Below, one piece after another: positions 36,216-47,759 of a DNA stretch of 64,000 bases. Position 1 is the first letter of the stretch. Each line of letters starts with the position of its first letter. The notes below the pieces were generated by a model. It did no database searches, was not told the DNA's origin, and saw only the letters and a list, made by a program, of their open reading frames with translations. This stretch comes from Perilla frutescens. Lineage: Eukaryota; Streptophyta; Magnoliopsida; Lamiales; Lamiaceae. A program made the translations under genes and the position numbers. The stretch is from the NCBI GenBank assembly GCA_026008535.1, contig BRKX01000009.1:46497001-46561000 (forward strand), given 5' to 3'.

Positions 36216-37806
36216 TGGCACACCCGTCGTTTTGGTGTGCAAAATACACTTGCGGGCAAATAGTCCACAAATGCTTAATCTGCCCTCAACGGCTAGTATA
36301 GCTGGTGAAGACGGATGTCGATCCCACGAGGAGTGTCTTAACCTTCTGTCTTTTCTTAGTTTTGGTTTGGGTCTTCAGTGTCACTCTAAAAACCTTGCTA
36401 ATAAACTTAAACTAACTAAATGCTGAAAAGGAAATCACAAAAGAAAATATCAGTAATAAAAGTGTTCAAGTCAAAGTATCAAGTCATTCGATAGGTATGC
36501 ACAATCCCGGACAAAACACATGTAATTACCACTACTACCCGTTGTGCCCACACTAGCAGAAAGGTCAAAAACCGAATCCCTATGGCCAAATATGGGTAAT
36601 TGTCACTTTGAGGGTTAACCGGTTATAGGAAATGGATACGATCGGCCACTCCCCAATCACTTCTTACATTATATCGTCTAGATGATACGATCGGCACCTA
36701 GAGACCTAACTATACAGGAACCTAAGGAGAGAATCACACAAAGGTTTTGCAAGCATATCAGCTTTGAGGGCAAAAGCGACCCGATTCTAGTAGGTTTGAC
36801 ACGGTCTTGTGCCTGCATATACTACTCAATCTCAACTACCAAGGCTGTCACCCCCGGACTTGTTACTATACGGGAATCGAGGCATGGGTCACCTATACTC
36901 CCACATAACTAACACTAGTACCAGTTAATCAGAAATGCGCGCTTTCATCTCCAACCACCCTTTACCTATGTCTAAGTGAAAAACAAGTTAAGATTGTGAA
37001 CCCTTAAGGCTTTAAAGTCCGATTACCTCATGCACATATTCTACCCTTAGACCATTACTTTGACTTGAACAGTGGATACTTAGCCACTAAACATAGAAAC
37101 GAAAGTAAAAGGAATAATAAAAGACATCTTACTTGGAAAGGAAATAACTCGATTAACTTCTAGGTCCAACCCCAGTTTTTGCCAACAAAACAACTGAACT
37201 ACCTCTCCGCGGGCAAATCGCCAGCTTCAGACAGACAAATTATCCAGCAAATAAACTAAATATGAAAATGGGAAATTGTATCTTGAGGTGCAAAAACCGA
37301 GTGTCTGGCACCCCCCATATGAAAATAGGTAAAAGTATTTATAGCGAATGAATTAAGGCTTCAAGCAGCCCAGATCTCACCCACGCAGGGGTTCTTGCAC
37401 TCCTCCACTTCATCACTTCATGCTCAACGTTCTTCCTTGAATTTTGGAGGGATAGCAACAAAACCTAGCGTCTCCAATAGCTTTCTGATGTCCCCACTTC
37501 CTTCCCAACGTGTGTAGACCTCCCCAAGACTCGGAACTGACCGCCACATCACCTCCACGTGCATATAGGAACTGTCTCGCGATTCTATTGCGCAATTCTC
37601 GCAACAACTTTGACTGGGTCCTCGGTAGGTAAATCAGTCCTTTGTGCCCTCAGCATAAATAGCACCTGTCTGTGCCTATTGTGGTGGTTTTGTGCCCTCA
37701 GCCTCCTGCAATCATCTTTACCCCCAAACTGGACTAGACTCTATACTAAACACTTAAAAAAGGTGTAAAAAGATAAAGGAAAAAACACGAATTTGAGTCT
37801 TCATCA
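36216..37806 (-). repeat. 3' LTR of the Athila-type element
   Basis: 1591 bp, pair of 45130-46721. On the plus strand it contains a 64-codon open frame (36232-36426, NLPSTASIAGEDGCRSHEE) also kept open in the other LTR. It is antisense to the element and probably fortuitous. Confidence 0.93.
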
Positions 37807-39670
37807 CACCCACACACTTGGACTATACTTGTCCTCAAGTATGAATGCAACTTTAACTCAAAACAACAAAACAAAACCGAAGACTCAAATGACTCAAAAC
37901 AAGACAACACAGCATATGAATCATAAGTTGATAAAGGGCATAACAGTTGAACATAATGATGCAGGCAAATCAAATCAATCAAACTCAGGCTACTATTGAA
38001 GTGTGCACTCAGCTCGCCTTTTTCTCGAGTGTTTAGGTTAAGTGTTTACTCTCAACAATTCCACCAAATCATCATCAACAAACTTGCAAACACCCTGTAT
38101 AAACAATTTACTATATTCATATGCATGCATATCAAAAGGTCTTGTGAGGGTTGAAATAGGGCATGCGGATCAAGGTTGGGAATATTTAGGAACTGGCTAC
38201 CTTTCATATCATTTGGGCAAAATCAGCACTGGCAGCTCTGTGCCCATATAACAACCTGGGAAACCATTTTTATTCATACACTTATTTTTCATTTTCTCTC
38301 TTTTCTCTTTTTTTTTTATTTTCTTTCTTTGTGCCCATTTCTGGCACCCTGTCATTATTTGGCTTAAACCATACTACCAATATGAGCATAAAAGGTTTCA
38401 TTCCCAGTCATAAGATACTCTTTAAAGAGAGATTTTTCAGAATGCAGGTCATGAACAAATAAACAGGCTCGAATAATGGCAGCAATGGGAAGCATTTATC
38501 AGTGAATAATATGGCCAAATAACGATGAAAGAAAATGCCTTAATCATCTAAGCATGCATGAGAATATGAAATCAAGTTTGACAGGGCACAAGCAAGTAAG
38601 CGTCAAATGAGGTGGTGGAATTTAAACACACAAAAAGAAGTCGCAAATATTTCTTTGGGCTCAAAGCTCACTGGGTGGTTGTATATTGCTTTCACATGCG
38701 ATTGATTAATTCCATTTGCCTAACAATAAATTTATGTCCATATATGCCCAATGTCAATCTATGACTCATATGTTATAGACTCAACATGCACACACAAAAT
38801 AAAAACAAAACATACGAACACAACAACCTAGGCATATCCCTCCCACACACTTGCTGTGCAAAGTACCCTTGCGGGCACAAACAGTAATGTGGGTTAGATA
38901 TGCCCAAAACAGACTCTATATATACAGACGCAAATATACAAAAATAAAAATAGACACTAAACACACAAACAAAATAAAAACAAATCCTAAACTACTGGGG
39001 ATAAAACATGATTTAAGGAGAGGAGGGGTAGTCTAACCCGAGGTGAACACAAATGTTCTGCAGGGCTTTCTCAACTCTTTCGAGCTTCTTTGAATCTGCA
39101 CTGCTCTGTGCCCTGCTCGGTCATTCTTGTGCCCTGGGCGATCCTCCTTATGCCTTGGGGGCCTTTCTCTTGTCAAAGTACGTTGGTTCTTCAAAAGGGA
39201 GGAAGTATGGGGTGTTGTGAGGGTGGTGGATTTGTGCAGGGAGATAGTGGCCAAGAATTTAAGGAGAGATTTTGCCTAATTTTGAGAGATTTGGGGGATT
39301 TTGAAATGGGGGAGAGATATGTTTGTAATTCAAAATAAATATCTGGATATATCATCTCTCCCTCACTCCCCTTTTTTCGGCCTCAATTTTCAACGATCAT
39401 CAGCACTACATGGAGAAAACCAACCGTCTCTGCAGCTGCTGTCCTTTCCCAATCAGTCAAATCTACTACAGTCCCCACCCACACACTTAAACCTTGCTGT
39501 GCCCTGTACATTACTTTGCCCACAGTGATGCTTTTCCAGTCTTTGCCTTCCTGCAGCGTTAATTCACAAACAAAATACAAACACAATTGAAATTAAAGCA
39601 AATAAACAAACCGGGTTGCCTTCCGTCTAGCGCCTTTGTTTAAAGTCTTTGGCTCGACCGTGTTATGCCT
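37807..39670. other. Athila region between integrase and 3' LTR, no env recognised
   Basis: Athila elements may carry an env-like ORF here. I find no long minus-strand frame; the best is 73 codons (39254-39033). The purine-rich CAAGTGTGTGGGTG on the minus strand (37807-37820) is the likely polypurine tract. GGGCA/TGCCC words are common. Confidence 0.6.
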
Positions 39671-40660
39671 TCAGTAGTACTCAGGATTGCTCAAAACTTG
39701 GGTTTCTGCCCAAGTTTCCTTCTCTTGCTCGAAATATGGTTTCACCCTCTGGCCATTGACTCGAAATTCGCACCCATCCTTTGGGTTCACCAAATCAATT
39801 GCTCCACTTGGGTGTTGATGTTGCACCAGATAGGGGCCCATCCATTTTGACTTCAATTTGCCCGCATGCAATTTGAGCTTTGAGTTAAACACGAGTACCT
39901 TTTGCCCACAGAGCAACTGTTTGCCCCTTGCGAGTGCATCGTGGTATCTCTTGGTCCTTTCCTTATACATCACAATATCACAGGCCTCGGACCTTAACTC
40001 TTCCAATTCTTGGATCTGCAGCTTCCTCTCAATTCCAGCGCATTCATTATTGAAATTCAACTTCTTAATTGCCCAAAATGCTTTATGCTCCATTCCCACA
40101 GACAAATTGCAATACTTTCCAAAAACCAGCCTATAAGGAGACATCCCAATAGGTGTCTTGTAGGCTGTGCGATATGCCTACAGAGCATCTTCCAAGTGAT
40201 TGCTCCAGTCTTTGCGCCTTGGTCCAACAACTTTCTCCAGAATGTTTTTGATCTCCCTGTTTGAGACTTCTACTTGTCCATTTTCCTGGGGGTGATATGC
40301 GGTAGTAACCTTGTGTGTGACCCCATACTTTGCCATCATCTTCTTTATGACTGAGTTGCAGAAATGAGTCCCTTGATCACTGATCAGGACTTTGGGCATT
40401 CCGAAGCGACAGAACATATTTGCCCTCAGGAACTTCACCACTATATTTGCATCGTTCGTTGGAGTGGATTTTGCCTCCACCCACTTGGACACATAATCTA
40501 TAGCCAGGATAATGTAGAGATTATTACCTGACTTGGGAAATGGTCCCATGAAATCTATGCCCCATATGTCGAAGACTTCCACGGGCATGATAGGTGTTTG
40601 TGGCATGGCCTCTCGAATAGAAATATTCCCAGTCATCTGGCAGTTCTTGCACTTCTTCAC
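39671..40660 (-). pseudogene. Athila integrase
   Basis: 40660-40178 carries the zinc-binding end CKNCQMTG and the catalytic core: Asp in FDIWGIDFMGPFPKSGN, Asp in VLISDQGTHFCN, Glu in ENGQVEVSNREIKNILE. One stop (about 40177-40175) separates it from 40144-39671: GMSPYRLVFGKYCNLSVGME, HDALARGKQLLCGQKVLVFN, SKWMGPYLVQHQHPSGAIDL. All three DDE residues are present. The tail ends without a chromodomain, as in Athila. Confidence 0.95.
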
Positions 40661-40707
40661 AAATATGTAAGCATCCCTGAATAATGTAGGCCAGTAAAAT
40701 CCTCCAT

Positions 40708-41408
40708 CTAATACTTTCCTTGCTGTCCTTCGTGGGCCAAAATAACCTCTACATGCATTGTTATGGCAGACTTCAAGATGTCTAGGACCTCATTATCACT
40801 GACGCACCTTTTTATGACTTGATCAGTTCCAATTTTCCAAAGAGCTGGTGCTTCCCAGATATAGAACTTGCACTCACGCTTCATCTTGTTCCTTTGATAG
40901 TCATTCAAACCAACTGAAAACTGCCTTGCGACCAGATAGTTCACTATGTTGGCAAACCATGGCTCTTTTGCTGTTTTGTCCCAACCTCATACAAATGCTC
41001 ATCTGGAAAATTCTCAGTAATTTCCTCTTTGCCCTCAACCATCAGACGGCTGAGATGGTCTGCAACCAGATTTTCTGCCCCAGTTTTGTCTTTGATCTGC
41101 ACATCGAACTCTTGCAAGAGCAATATCCACCTTATGAGTCTCGGCTTTGACTCCTTCTTAGACAGTCGGTACTTCAGAGTTGCGTGATCCGTGTAAACAA
41201 TCACTTGTGCCCCCAACAGATAGGAACGGAACTTCTCAAAAGCGAACACTACTGTTAACAGCTCTTTCTCCGTGGTGGTATAGTTGCGTTGTGCGGCATT
41301 TAATGTCTTGGAGGCATAATAGATAACATAGCTCTCTTTGCCTCTTTTCTGGCCCAAGACTGCTCCCACGGCAAATCCGCTGGCATCACACATCACCTCA
41401 AATGGCAT
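40708..41408 (-). pseudogene. Athila RNase H and connection domain
   Basis: 41408-40944 has the RNase H blocks MCDASGFAVGAVLGQ, YASKTLNAAQRNYTTTEKEL, VIVYTDHATLKYRLSKKESK and NLVADHLSRL. 40944-40708 (YLVARQFSVGLNDYQRNKMK) continues towards integrase in another frame. A stop just upstream of 41408 separates it from RT, where a Trp is usual. Confidence 0.93.
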
Positions 41409-41411
41409 TCC

Positions 41412-43094
41412 CTAATCCGGAGGTTGGATAATGGGGGAAGACACTAACATATTCTGCAATGTATGAAAATCTTTCTTGTAGTCATCATCAAAGTCAAATT
41501 TTACCTCCAATTGTAGCAGGTTTGTGAGTGGTTGAGCAATCTTTGCAAAGTCCTTAATGAATCGACGATAGAAACCCGCATGGCCTAGAAATGCCCGAAT
41601 CTGCTTAACATTGATGGGATAGGGCAATTTGGCAATGATCTCCACTTTTGCCCTGTCCACCTCAATTCCTCGCTCGAATACTACATGTCCCAGCACGATT
41701 CCTGCTCTTACCATAAAGTGACACTTCTCATAATTCAACACCAAGTCTTTTTCCACACAGCGGCTTAGTACTTTGCTCAAATGATCAAGGCATTGATCAA
41801 AGCTATCTCCATAAACCGTGAAGTCGTCCATAAAGATCTCAATACAAGTCTTAAGCATATCAGAAAATATACTCATCATGCATCGTTGGAATGTGCCTGG
41901 AGCGTTGTAAAGGCCAAACGGCATCCTTCTGTAGGCAAAGGTGCCAAAGGGGCAAGTGAATGTCGTTTTGCCTTGATCGGCTTGGGCCACCACGATCTGC
42001 ATATATCCAGAATATCCATCCAGAAAATAGAAGTACGATTTTCCCGCAAGCCTCTCCAACATTTGATCGATGAAGGGCAAAGGGAAATGATTCTTCTTTG
42101 TGACTACATTCAACTTGCGGTAGTCAATGCAAACTCTCCATCCGGTCTGCAGTCTCATCTGAATAAGTTCCTTGTGTTCATTCTCCACAACCTGGATTCC
42201 AGACTTTTTGGGCACAACGTGAATAGGGCTCACCCACTCACTGTCGGGCACAGGGAAGATAATGCCCATATCGAGCAGCTTTAGAATCTCCTTTAACACA
42301 GCTTCCTTCATCAAGGGATTCAGCTTTCTTTGGGGATCTTGCACTGGTTTTGCCCCTTCTTCCAACTGGATCTGATGCATGCAAATGGTGGAACTTATGC
42401 CTTTGATGTCGGCCAAGGTCCATCCAATTGCTTCCTTGTGCATCTTCAATAGTGCTATCAACTTGACTTCCTGCTTCATGGTCAATGATGAACTGATTAT
42501 AACTGGCAAACTCTCTCCTTCACCCAAATAGGCATATTTGAGGTGATCGGGAAACTCCTTCAACTCCAACTTTGGTGGCTTGATGATAGACCGCACCAGT
42601 TTATCACCATGCCTTGTTGTGGGCAAAGGCAGACGTTGATTCCTTGAAAAACCGGCCTCGATGTGATACAATTGCAGAATTGCCTCTTTAATTTGCTTAT
42701 CTCGTTCCTCTTCAGCATCCCAATCGATTTTACTGTATTGAAGTACCCAATCAAGTGGATCCTTTGCCAGTAGCCTTGGCATTTCTTCTTGGATCATAGG
42801 CTCAAAAACGTTGATCACATATACACCCTCAGCGTCATTGGGGTACTTCATTGCCTCCATGATGTTGAAGGTAACTCTGTCTTCATCGAATTCGCACGTC
42901 AATGTGCCCTTATCGACATCAATCTTCGTATGTGCCGTCTTCATGAATGGTCTGCCCAAAAGTATACAGGCAGTCTTTGGATTGGTTTTGCCCATATCCA
43001 GCACATAGAAGTTTGCTGGGAAAATCAGACTCTCCACTTTGATTAGGACATCTTCAAGCACTCCCTCGGGGTAAACATTGGAACGGTCAGCCAA
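41412..43094 (-). pseudogene. Athila reverse transcriptase
   Basis: An open frame of 560 codons: end of protease (ACILLGRPFMKTAHTKIDVD), linker, then RT blocks WVSPIHVVPKKSG, WRVCIDYRKLNVVTKKNHFP, FYFLDGYSGYMQI, FGTFAYRRMPFGLYNAPGTF, the catalytic FMDDF (about 41826), and ALGH-like VLGHVVFERGIEVDRAK. FMDDF rather than YVDDI is characteristic of Athila. Separated from the upstream frame by a TAA and from RNase H by a stop at about 41411-41409. Confidence 0.95.
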
Positions 43095-43754
43095 TTAAAT
43101 AATTGTTCTTGTGTCCTTGAGCGGTCCTAATGTCAGCTCTTCAAAGATGCTTAAGGGCATAACATTGATCGATGCCCCTAAGTCCAGCATAGCTCTCTCA
43201 ACTCGAAGCCCTCCAATTTCACAGGGAATAAAGAACATCCCTGAGTCTCCACACTTTTCAGGCAGCTTTTTCTGCAATAATGCTGACACATTTTCATTCA
43301 CAACCACTTGTGCCTCCTCGGTGAATCTCACCTTCTTTGTACATAAGTCCTTCAGGAAACGGGCATATCGGGGCACCTGCCTGATTGCGTCCAATAGGGG
43401 AACATTGATTTCCACTTTCTTGAAGATGTGCATTAGATCCTTATCCTCTGCTTCTTTCTTATTCTGCTTCATCCTTCCTGGAAATGGTAAAGGCACCTTG
43501 ATTTCTTTTGGAATATTGCTTTTCAGGATGGGTTTGGGCACAACTGCTTCTGGTTCGTCATTTGCCCTCAACTCTGGTTCCTTCTTTGTGGGCTCATCAT
43601 CGCTGTGGGCATCATCCTCTGCAGTCTCTGGATATGGTGCAGGCAGTTGCCTTCCACTCTTCAGTGTTATTGTATTTACCCCCAGCTTTTTTTGGTGGTT
43701 CTGTCTGTGAGGGCATAATTCCTTTAGCTTTTTCCATCCTTGCGATGGCATCAC
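43095..43754 (-). pseudogene. Athila protease and gag C-terminal linker
   Basis: Contains KEIKVPLPFPGRMKQNKK, VPRYARFLKDLCTKK and the aspartic protease active site MLDLGASINVMPLSIFEEL (about 43190), the DLGAS form typical of Athila. Continues into the 43094 frame after a stop. Overlaps the gag zinc-knuckle frame 44037-43612 in another frame. Confidence 0.92.
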
Positions 43755-45063
43755 TAATTTGGGATATTTGTCCTCCCAAATAGCTCAGTCCATTCCTTGT
43801 CTCCTGCTCGAAGGCTTCTGATTTCTTTTGCACCTCCACTGTTTCATTCACAATCTTGTGAACCATGTCTGATAAAGACGGTCCTGCTGCGGGCACATGA
43901 TAGTATGGTGTCGTATGCCTCTGACTGTAGTTGGGGGCAAATTGATTGTGCCTCCTTCTGTGCCCTTCATCCATAGCGTTGACCGTTTCTTCCTTCTCTT
44001 TCACTTGTGGACACTGGTCAGAGTGGTGTCCCATCAATTCACATACCCCACAAATTCACAAGGTATTGGCGGAAAACATGGTGATCATCTTCTCCATCTT
44101 GTTGCAAAGTTGTTTGATCCGGTCATCAGTTGCAGGCACAGAAATGGTTTTGCCCGCAGCGGCAACACTTGTTCTTTCATATGAATCGTCTCTGTTTTCC
44201 TCGATCATTTCTTCAATAAGTATTAGAGCCTCTGCTGCCCTCTTATTCAGGATGGATCCTCCGCATGCTGCATTCAGTAGGGCTCGGTCCTCGCTTCTCA
44301 ATCCCGAGACAAAGTAGTTCACCAGGTCATGATTTGGAATCTGGTGATGTGGGCATTTCGAGAGCAATTGCTTGAAACGCTCCTAGTAGTCGTAAAAGCT
44401 CTCGTGGGGACCAGTCTTTGCGGCTGAGATCTTCTTCCTCATGCTCTGCACTCTTGATGTGGGGAAGTACTTCTCCAGAAACTTTTGCTGGAGTTGACTC
44501 TAGTTGGTTACACTCCTGGCAGGAATAGTGTATAACCATTCTCGAGCTCCGTCCTGCAAGGTGAAAGGAAAAGAAACCAGGCGAATGTATTCGCCTGTCC
44601 CATTAGCTCGTGTGCGTTGCGTCTCACATGCCATTTCAAAATCTTGTAGATTTCGTTGTGGATCCTCCCCTGGATGGTCATGGAATTTGGGCAAAATTGA
44701 GATGAAGTTTGCCCTCAGCTCCCAGTTACCAGTAGTTGTGGGCAAAACGATGCCCGTGGGACGCATGTTTATGGTTTGAGGGAAACTCAGCTGCCTCAAA
44801 GTAAGGGTGTGCGGTGGTGGTCTTTGTTGTTCTTCTTCTTCGTGGTTTGATATCTGATCGTCCTCCATCTCTTCATCGAAATAGAGTGAATTGATGTTGC
44901 TTATCTCACTTTCTCCGCTTGAGGTCAAATCGCTACTGGATCCTTCAGTGTGATTCTCCTCCAGCCTTTTCAAAAATGCCCTAGCTTGTGCCCTTCTTGC
45001 CCTCGCTGACCTCTCTATCTCAGGATCGTAGAGTAAATCTCCTGCGCGGTTAGAACGAAGCAT
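43612..45063 (-). pseudogene. Athila gag, frameshifted
   Basis: 45063-44500 (ARRAQARAFLKRLEENHTEG; NFISILPKFHDHPGEDPQRN; YIRLVSFPFTLQDGAREWLY), 44539-44327, 44367-44056 (NHDLVNYFVSGLRSEDRALL; AAEALILIEEMIEEN) and 44037-43612 follow the Athila gag order. The zinc knuckle CGVCELMGHHSDQC straddles 44053-44011 across an interrupted frame. Changes of frame near 44500, 44360 and 44050 show decay. The start is at the ATG 45063, just inside the PBS. Confidence 0.9.
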
Positions 45064-45110
45064 ATACTAAAGTAAAACAGTAAATAGACAGAAAAGTGCG
45101 CTTACACTCC

Positions 45111-45125
45111 ACGGCAACAGCGCCA
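45111..45125 (-). other. Primer-binding site of the Athila-type element
   Basis: The minus strand reads TGGCGCTGTTGCCGT a few bases after the 5' LTR. This is a one-base variant of TGGCGCCGTTGCC, the Athila-type primer site. Confidence 0.85.
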
Positions 45126-45129
45126 ATTT

Positions 45130-46721
45130 TGGCACACCCGTCGTTTTGGTGTGCAAAATACACTTGCGGGCAAATAGTGCACAAATGCTTAATCTACCCT
45201 CAACGGCTAGTATAGCTGGTGAAGACGGATGTCGATCCCACGAGGAGTGTCTTAACCTTCTGTCTTTTCTTAGTTTTGGTTTGGGTCTTCAGTGTCACTC
45301 TAAAAACCTTGCTAATAAACTTAAACTAACTAAATGCTGAAAAGGAAATCACAAAAGAAAATATCAGTAATAAAAGTGTTCAAGTCAAAGTATCAAGTCA
45401 TTCGATAGGTATGCGCAATCCCGGGCAAAACACATGTAATTACCACTACTACCCGTTGTGCCCACACTAGCAGAAAGGTCAAAAACCGAATCCCTATGGC
45501 CAAATATAGGTAATTGTCACTTTGAGGGTTAACCGGTTATACGAAATGGCTACGATCGGCCACTCCCCAATCACTTCTTACACTATATCGTCTAGATGAT
45601 ACGATCGGCACCTAGGGACCTAACTATACAGGAACCTAAGGAGAGAATCACATAAAGGTTTTGCAAGCATAGCAGCTTTGAGGGCAAAAGTGACCCGATT
45701 CTAGTAGGTTTGACACGGTCTTGTGCCTGCATATACTACTCAATCTCAACTACCAAGGCTGTCACCCTCGGACTTGTTACTATGCGGGTATCGAGGCATG
45801 GGTCACCTATACACTTCCACGTAACTAACACTAGTACCAGTTAATCAGAAATGCGCGCTTTCATCTCCAACCACCATTGACCTATGTCTAAGTGAAAAAC
45901 AAGTTAAGATTGTGAACCCTTAAGGCTTTAAAGTCCGATTACCTCATACACATATTCTACCCTTAGACCATTACTTTGACTTGAACAGTGGATACTTAGC
46001 CACTAAACATAGAAACGAAAGTAAAACGAATAATAAAAGATATCTTACTTGGAAAGGAAATAACTCGATTAACTTCTGGGTCCAACCCCAGTTTTGCCAA
46101 CAAAACAACTGAACTACCTCTCCGCGGGCAAATCGCCAGCTTCAGGCAGACAGATTATCCAGCAAATAAACTAAATATGAAAACGGGAAATTATATCTTG
46201 AGGTGCAAAAACCGAGTGTCTGGCACCCCCCATATGAAAACAGGTAAAAGTATTTATAGCGAATGAATTAAGGCTTCAAGCAGCCCAGATCTCACCCACG
46301 CAGGGGTTCTTGCACTCCTCCACTTTATCACTTCATGCTCAACGTTCTTCCTTGAATTTAGGAGGGATAGCCACAAACCCTAGCGTCTCCAACAGCTTTC
46401 TGATGTCCCCACTTCCTTCCCAACGTGTGTAGACCTCCCTAAGACTCGGAACTGACCGCCACATTACCTCCACGTGCATATAGGAACTGTCCCGTGATTC
46501 TGTTGCGCAATTCTCGCAACAACTTTGACTGGGTCCTCGGTAGGCAAATCAGTCCTTTGTGCCCTCAGCATAAATAGCACCTGTCTGTGCCTATTGTGGT
46601 GGTTTTGTGCCCTCAGCCTCCTACAATCAGCTTTACCCCCAAACTGGACTAGACTCTATACTAAACACTTAAAAAGGGTGTAAAAAGATAAAGGAAAAAA
46701 CACGAATTTGAGTCTTCATCA
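45130..46721 (-). repeat. 5' LTR of the Athila-type element
   Basis: 1592 bp. The minus strand starts TGATGAAGACTC and ends GGTGTGCCA; partner of 36216-37806. Confidence 0.93.
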
Positions 46722-46726
46722 CTAAG

Positions 46727-47248
46727 CGTCAATTGACTGCTAGAAAGAGTGTGCCCCTCTTTCGTCCAGCTCAGGAGAGAGTTGATAGATTCAGAAGGGA
46801 AACCAGGAACGGTAATGAGCAATTACTATCATATATGGCACGTTACTTGGAGAGATGGGCTTGGACGAATGGTTATAGAGGATCACCCGGAACTGTGTCC
46901 GATTTGAAAGCCTGCATCCACATGTGTGAGTATGCGCCGCCCACTTGGAGGCCAACGATGTACCATATTCTGCAAAGCACTGTTACCCGAGACCCCGACA
47001 CATATGCTGAAGTTGGGAATCTAACGGCATTTTCTTCGGCCCTGATAGCCTGATGGGTGTCAGAATATGGTTACATAGCCACTTTAGCCGAGCAGCAAGC
47101 CGCAGATCAGAACCCCCTCCTTCTTGGTGGAGCTGGAACTATAGAAGGCAACCTTCAACGAACCTCCAGGATTTCAGATGCCATATCCCCACTTAGGAGG
47201 AGCTGCGGGAGCAGGACCCTCAAGCACTCGAATCATGAACCATACTGA
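46727..47248 (+). CDS. Unrecognised ORF1 of the Tekay-type element (one internal TGA)
   Basis: Continues the frame begun at ATG 36207. The first part after the insertion reads RQLTARKSVPLFRPAQERVD, then a globular stretch with many aromatics (YMARYLERWAWTNGYRG; DLKACIHMCEYAPPTWRPT), a TGA at 47051-47053, and SEYGYIATLAEQQAADQN to 47248. It sits where gag should be, about 520 bases after the PBS, but I cannot match it to a gag, protease or RT and see no zinc knuckle. It could be an unusual or captured gene, or the ORF of a non-autonomous family. Truncated by frameshift rather than by deletion at its end. Confidence 0.45.
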
Positions 47249-47363
47249 GTCTCTATTCTCCAACTCTCCACAAATGCACCAGTGGGCCCCTACCTATCAG
47301 TCGGTCGCCTCCCAGGGTCTAGGGTAGTGTGTGTCCCATTAGTTTCCTCAAGAAAATATCAGC

Positions 47364-47495
47364 ATGAAGACCTTTAAGTTTGAGGTGCCAGAAGATGACG
47401 AAGTCGAGGAAGATGAGGAAGATGAGAAAGAGGAAGGCGAAGAGGCAGTGGGGCCATCATGCCAAGACAAGAGAAATGGTCCGGCTTATGATTAA
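47364..47495 (+). CDS. Short acidic ORF following ORF1
   Basis: 43 codons beginning MKTFKFEVPEDDEVEED, about half acidic, in a different frame from ORF1. It may be the acidic C-terminus of ORF1 after a frameshift; on its own it is too short to be sure. Confidence 0.25.
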   Translation: MKTFKFEVPEDDEVEEDEEDEKEEGEEAVGPSCQDKRNGPAYD

Positions 47496-47759
47496 GCTGT
47501 AGAAGAAGGGGAAATAGGTGTTGCTATTAAAGCACCTAGCTAGTAGTTTTCTGTCTGTCAACCTGGTTGCTTCAATCTAAACCTTAATATATAATTATGT
47601 TTAACCTTAGACTTCTATAGGGCAGTAATTTTCCATAATACTGTTATATTTTTGGCTATAACCTAGAATTCCAATATTATTGATGCCAAAAGTCCTCTTA
47701 ATGAGGCCATTTTCTCATTATTCTGTTGTCATTTAAATTATCATTTCTTGTGTTTTCAT
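47496..47759. other. Deletion junction region of the Tekay-type element
   Basis: AT-rich, no coding sense. Protease, RT and RNase H of a Tekay element should lie between ORF1 and integrase but are absent. Confidence 0.4.

Larger units (their letters stand above)
36216..46721 (-). mobile_element. Complete Athila-type Ty3-gypsy element
   Basis: A 10.5-kb element in minus orientation, inserted in the Tekay element with a perfect CTAAG duplication (36211-36215, 46722-46726). The LTRs of 1591 and 1592 bp look roughly 97-98 percent identical by eye, so insertion is fairly recent. PBS TGGCGCTGTTGCCGT is of the type used by Athila elements. Gag, protease, RT, RNase H and integrase are in gypsy order, and no chromodomain is present. 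Stops and frameshifts break gag and pol. Behind integrase lies 1.9 kb without a recognisable env-like gene. Confidence 0.95.

Noticed and set aside
36232..36426. 64-codon conserved frame in the Athila LTRs (also 45146-45340)
   Set aside because: Conserved because the LTRs are near-identical; antisense to the element and without recognisable features.
36216..46721. Endogenous pararetrovirus
   Set aside because: Has LTRs, integrase, target duplication and Athila-type FMDDF RT; no movement protein or viral inclusion gene.
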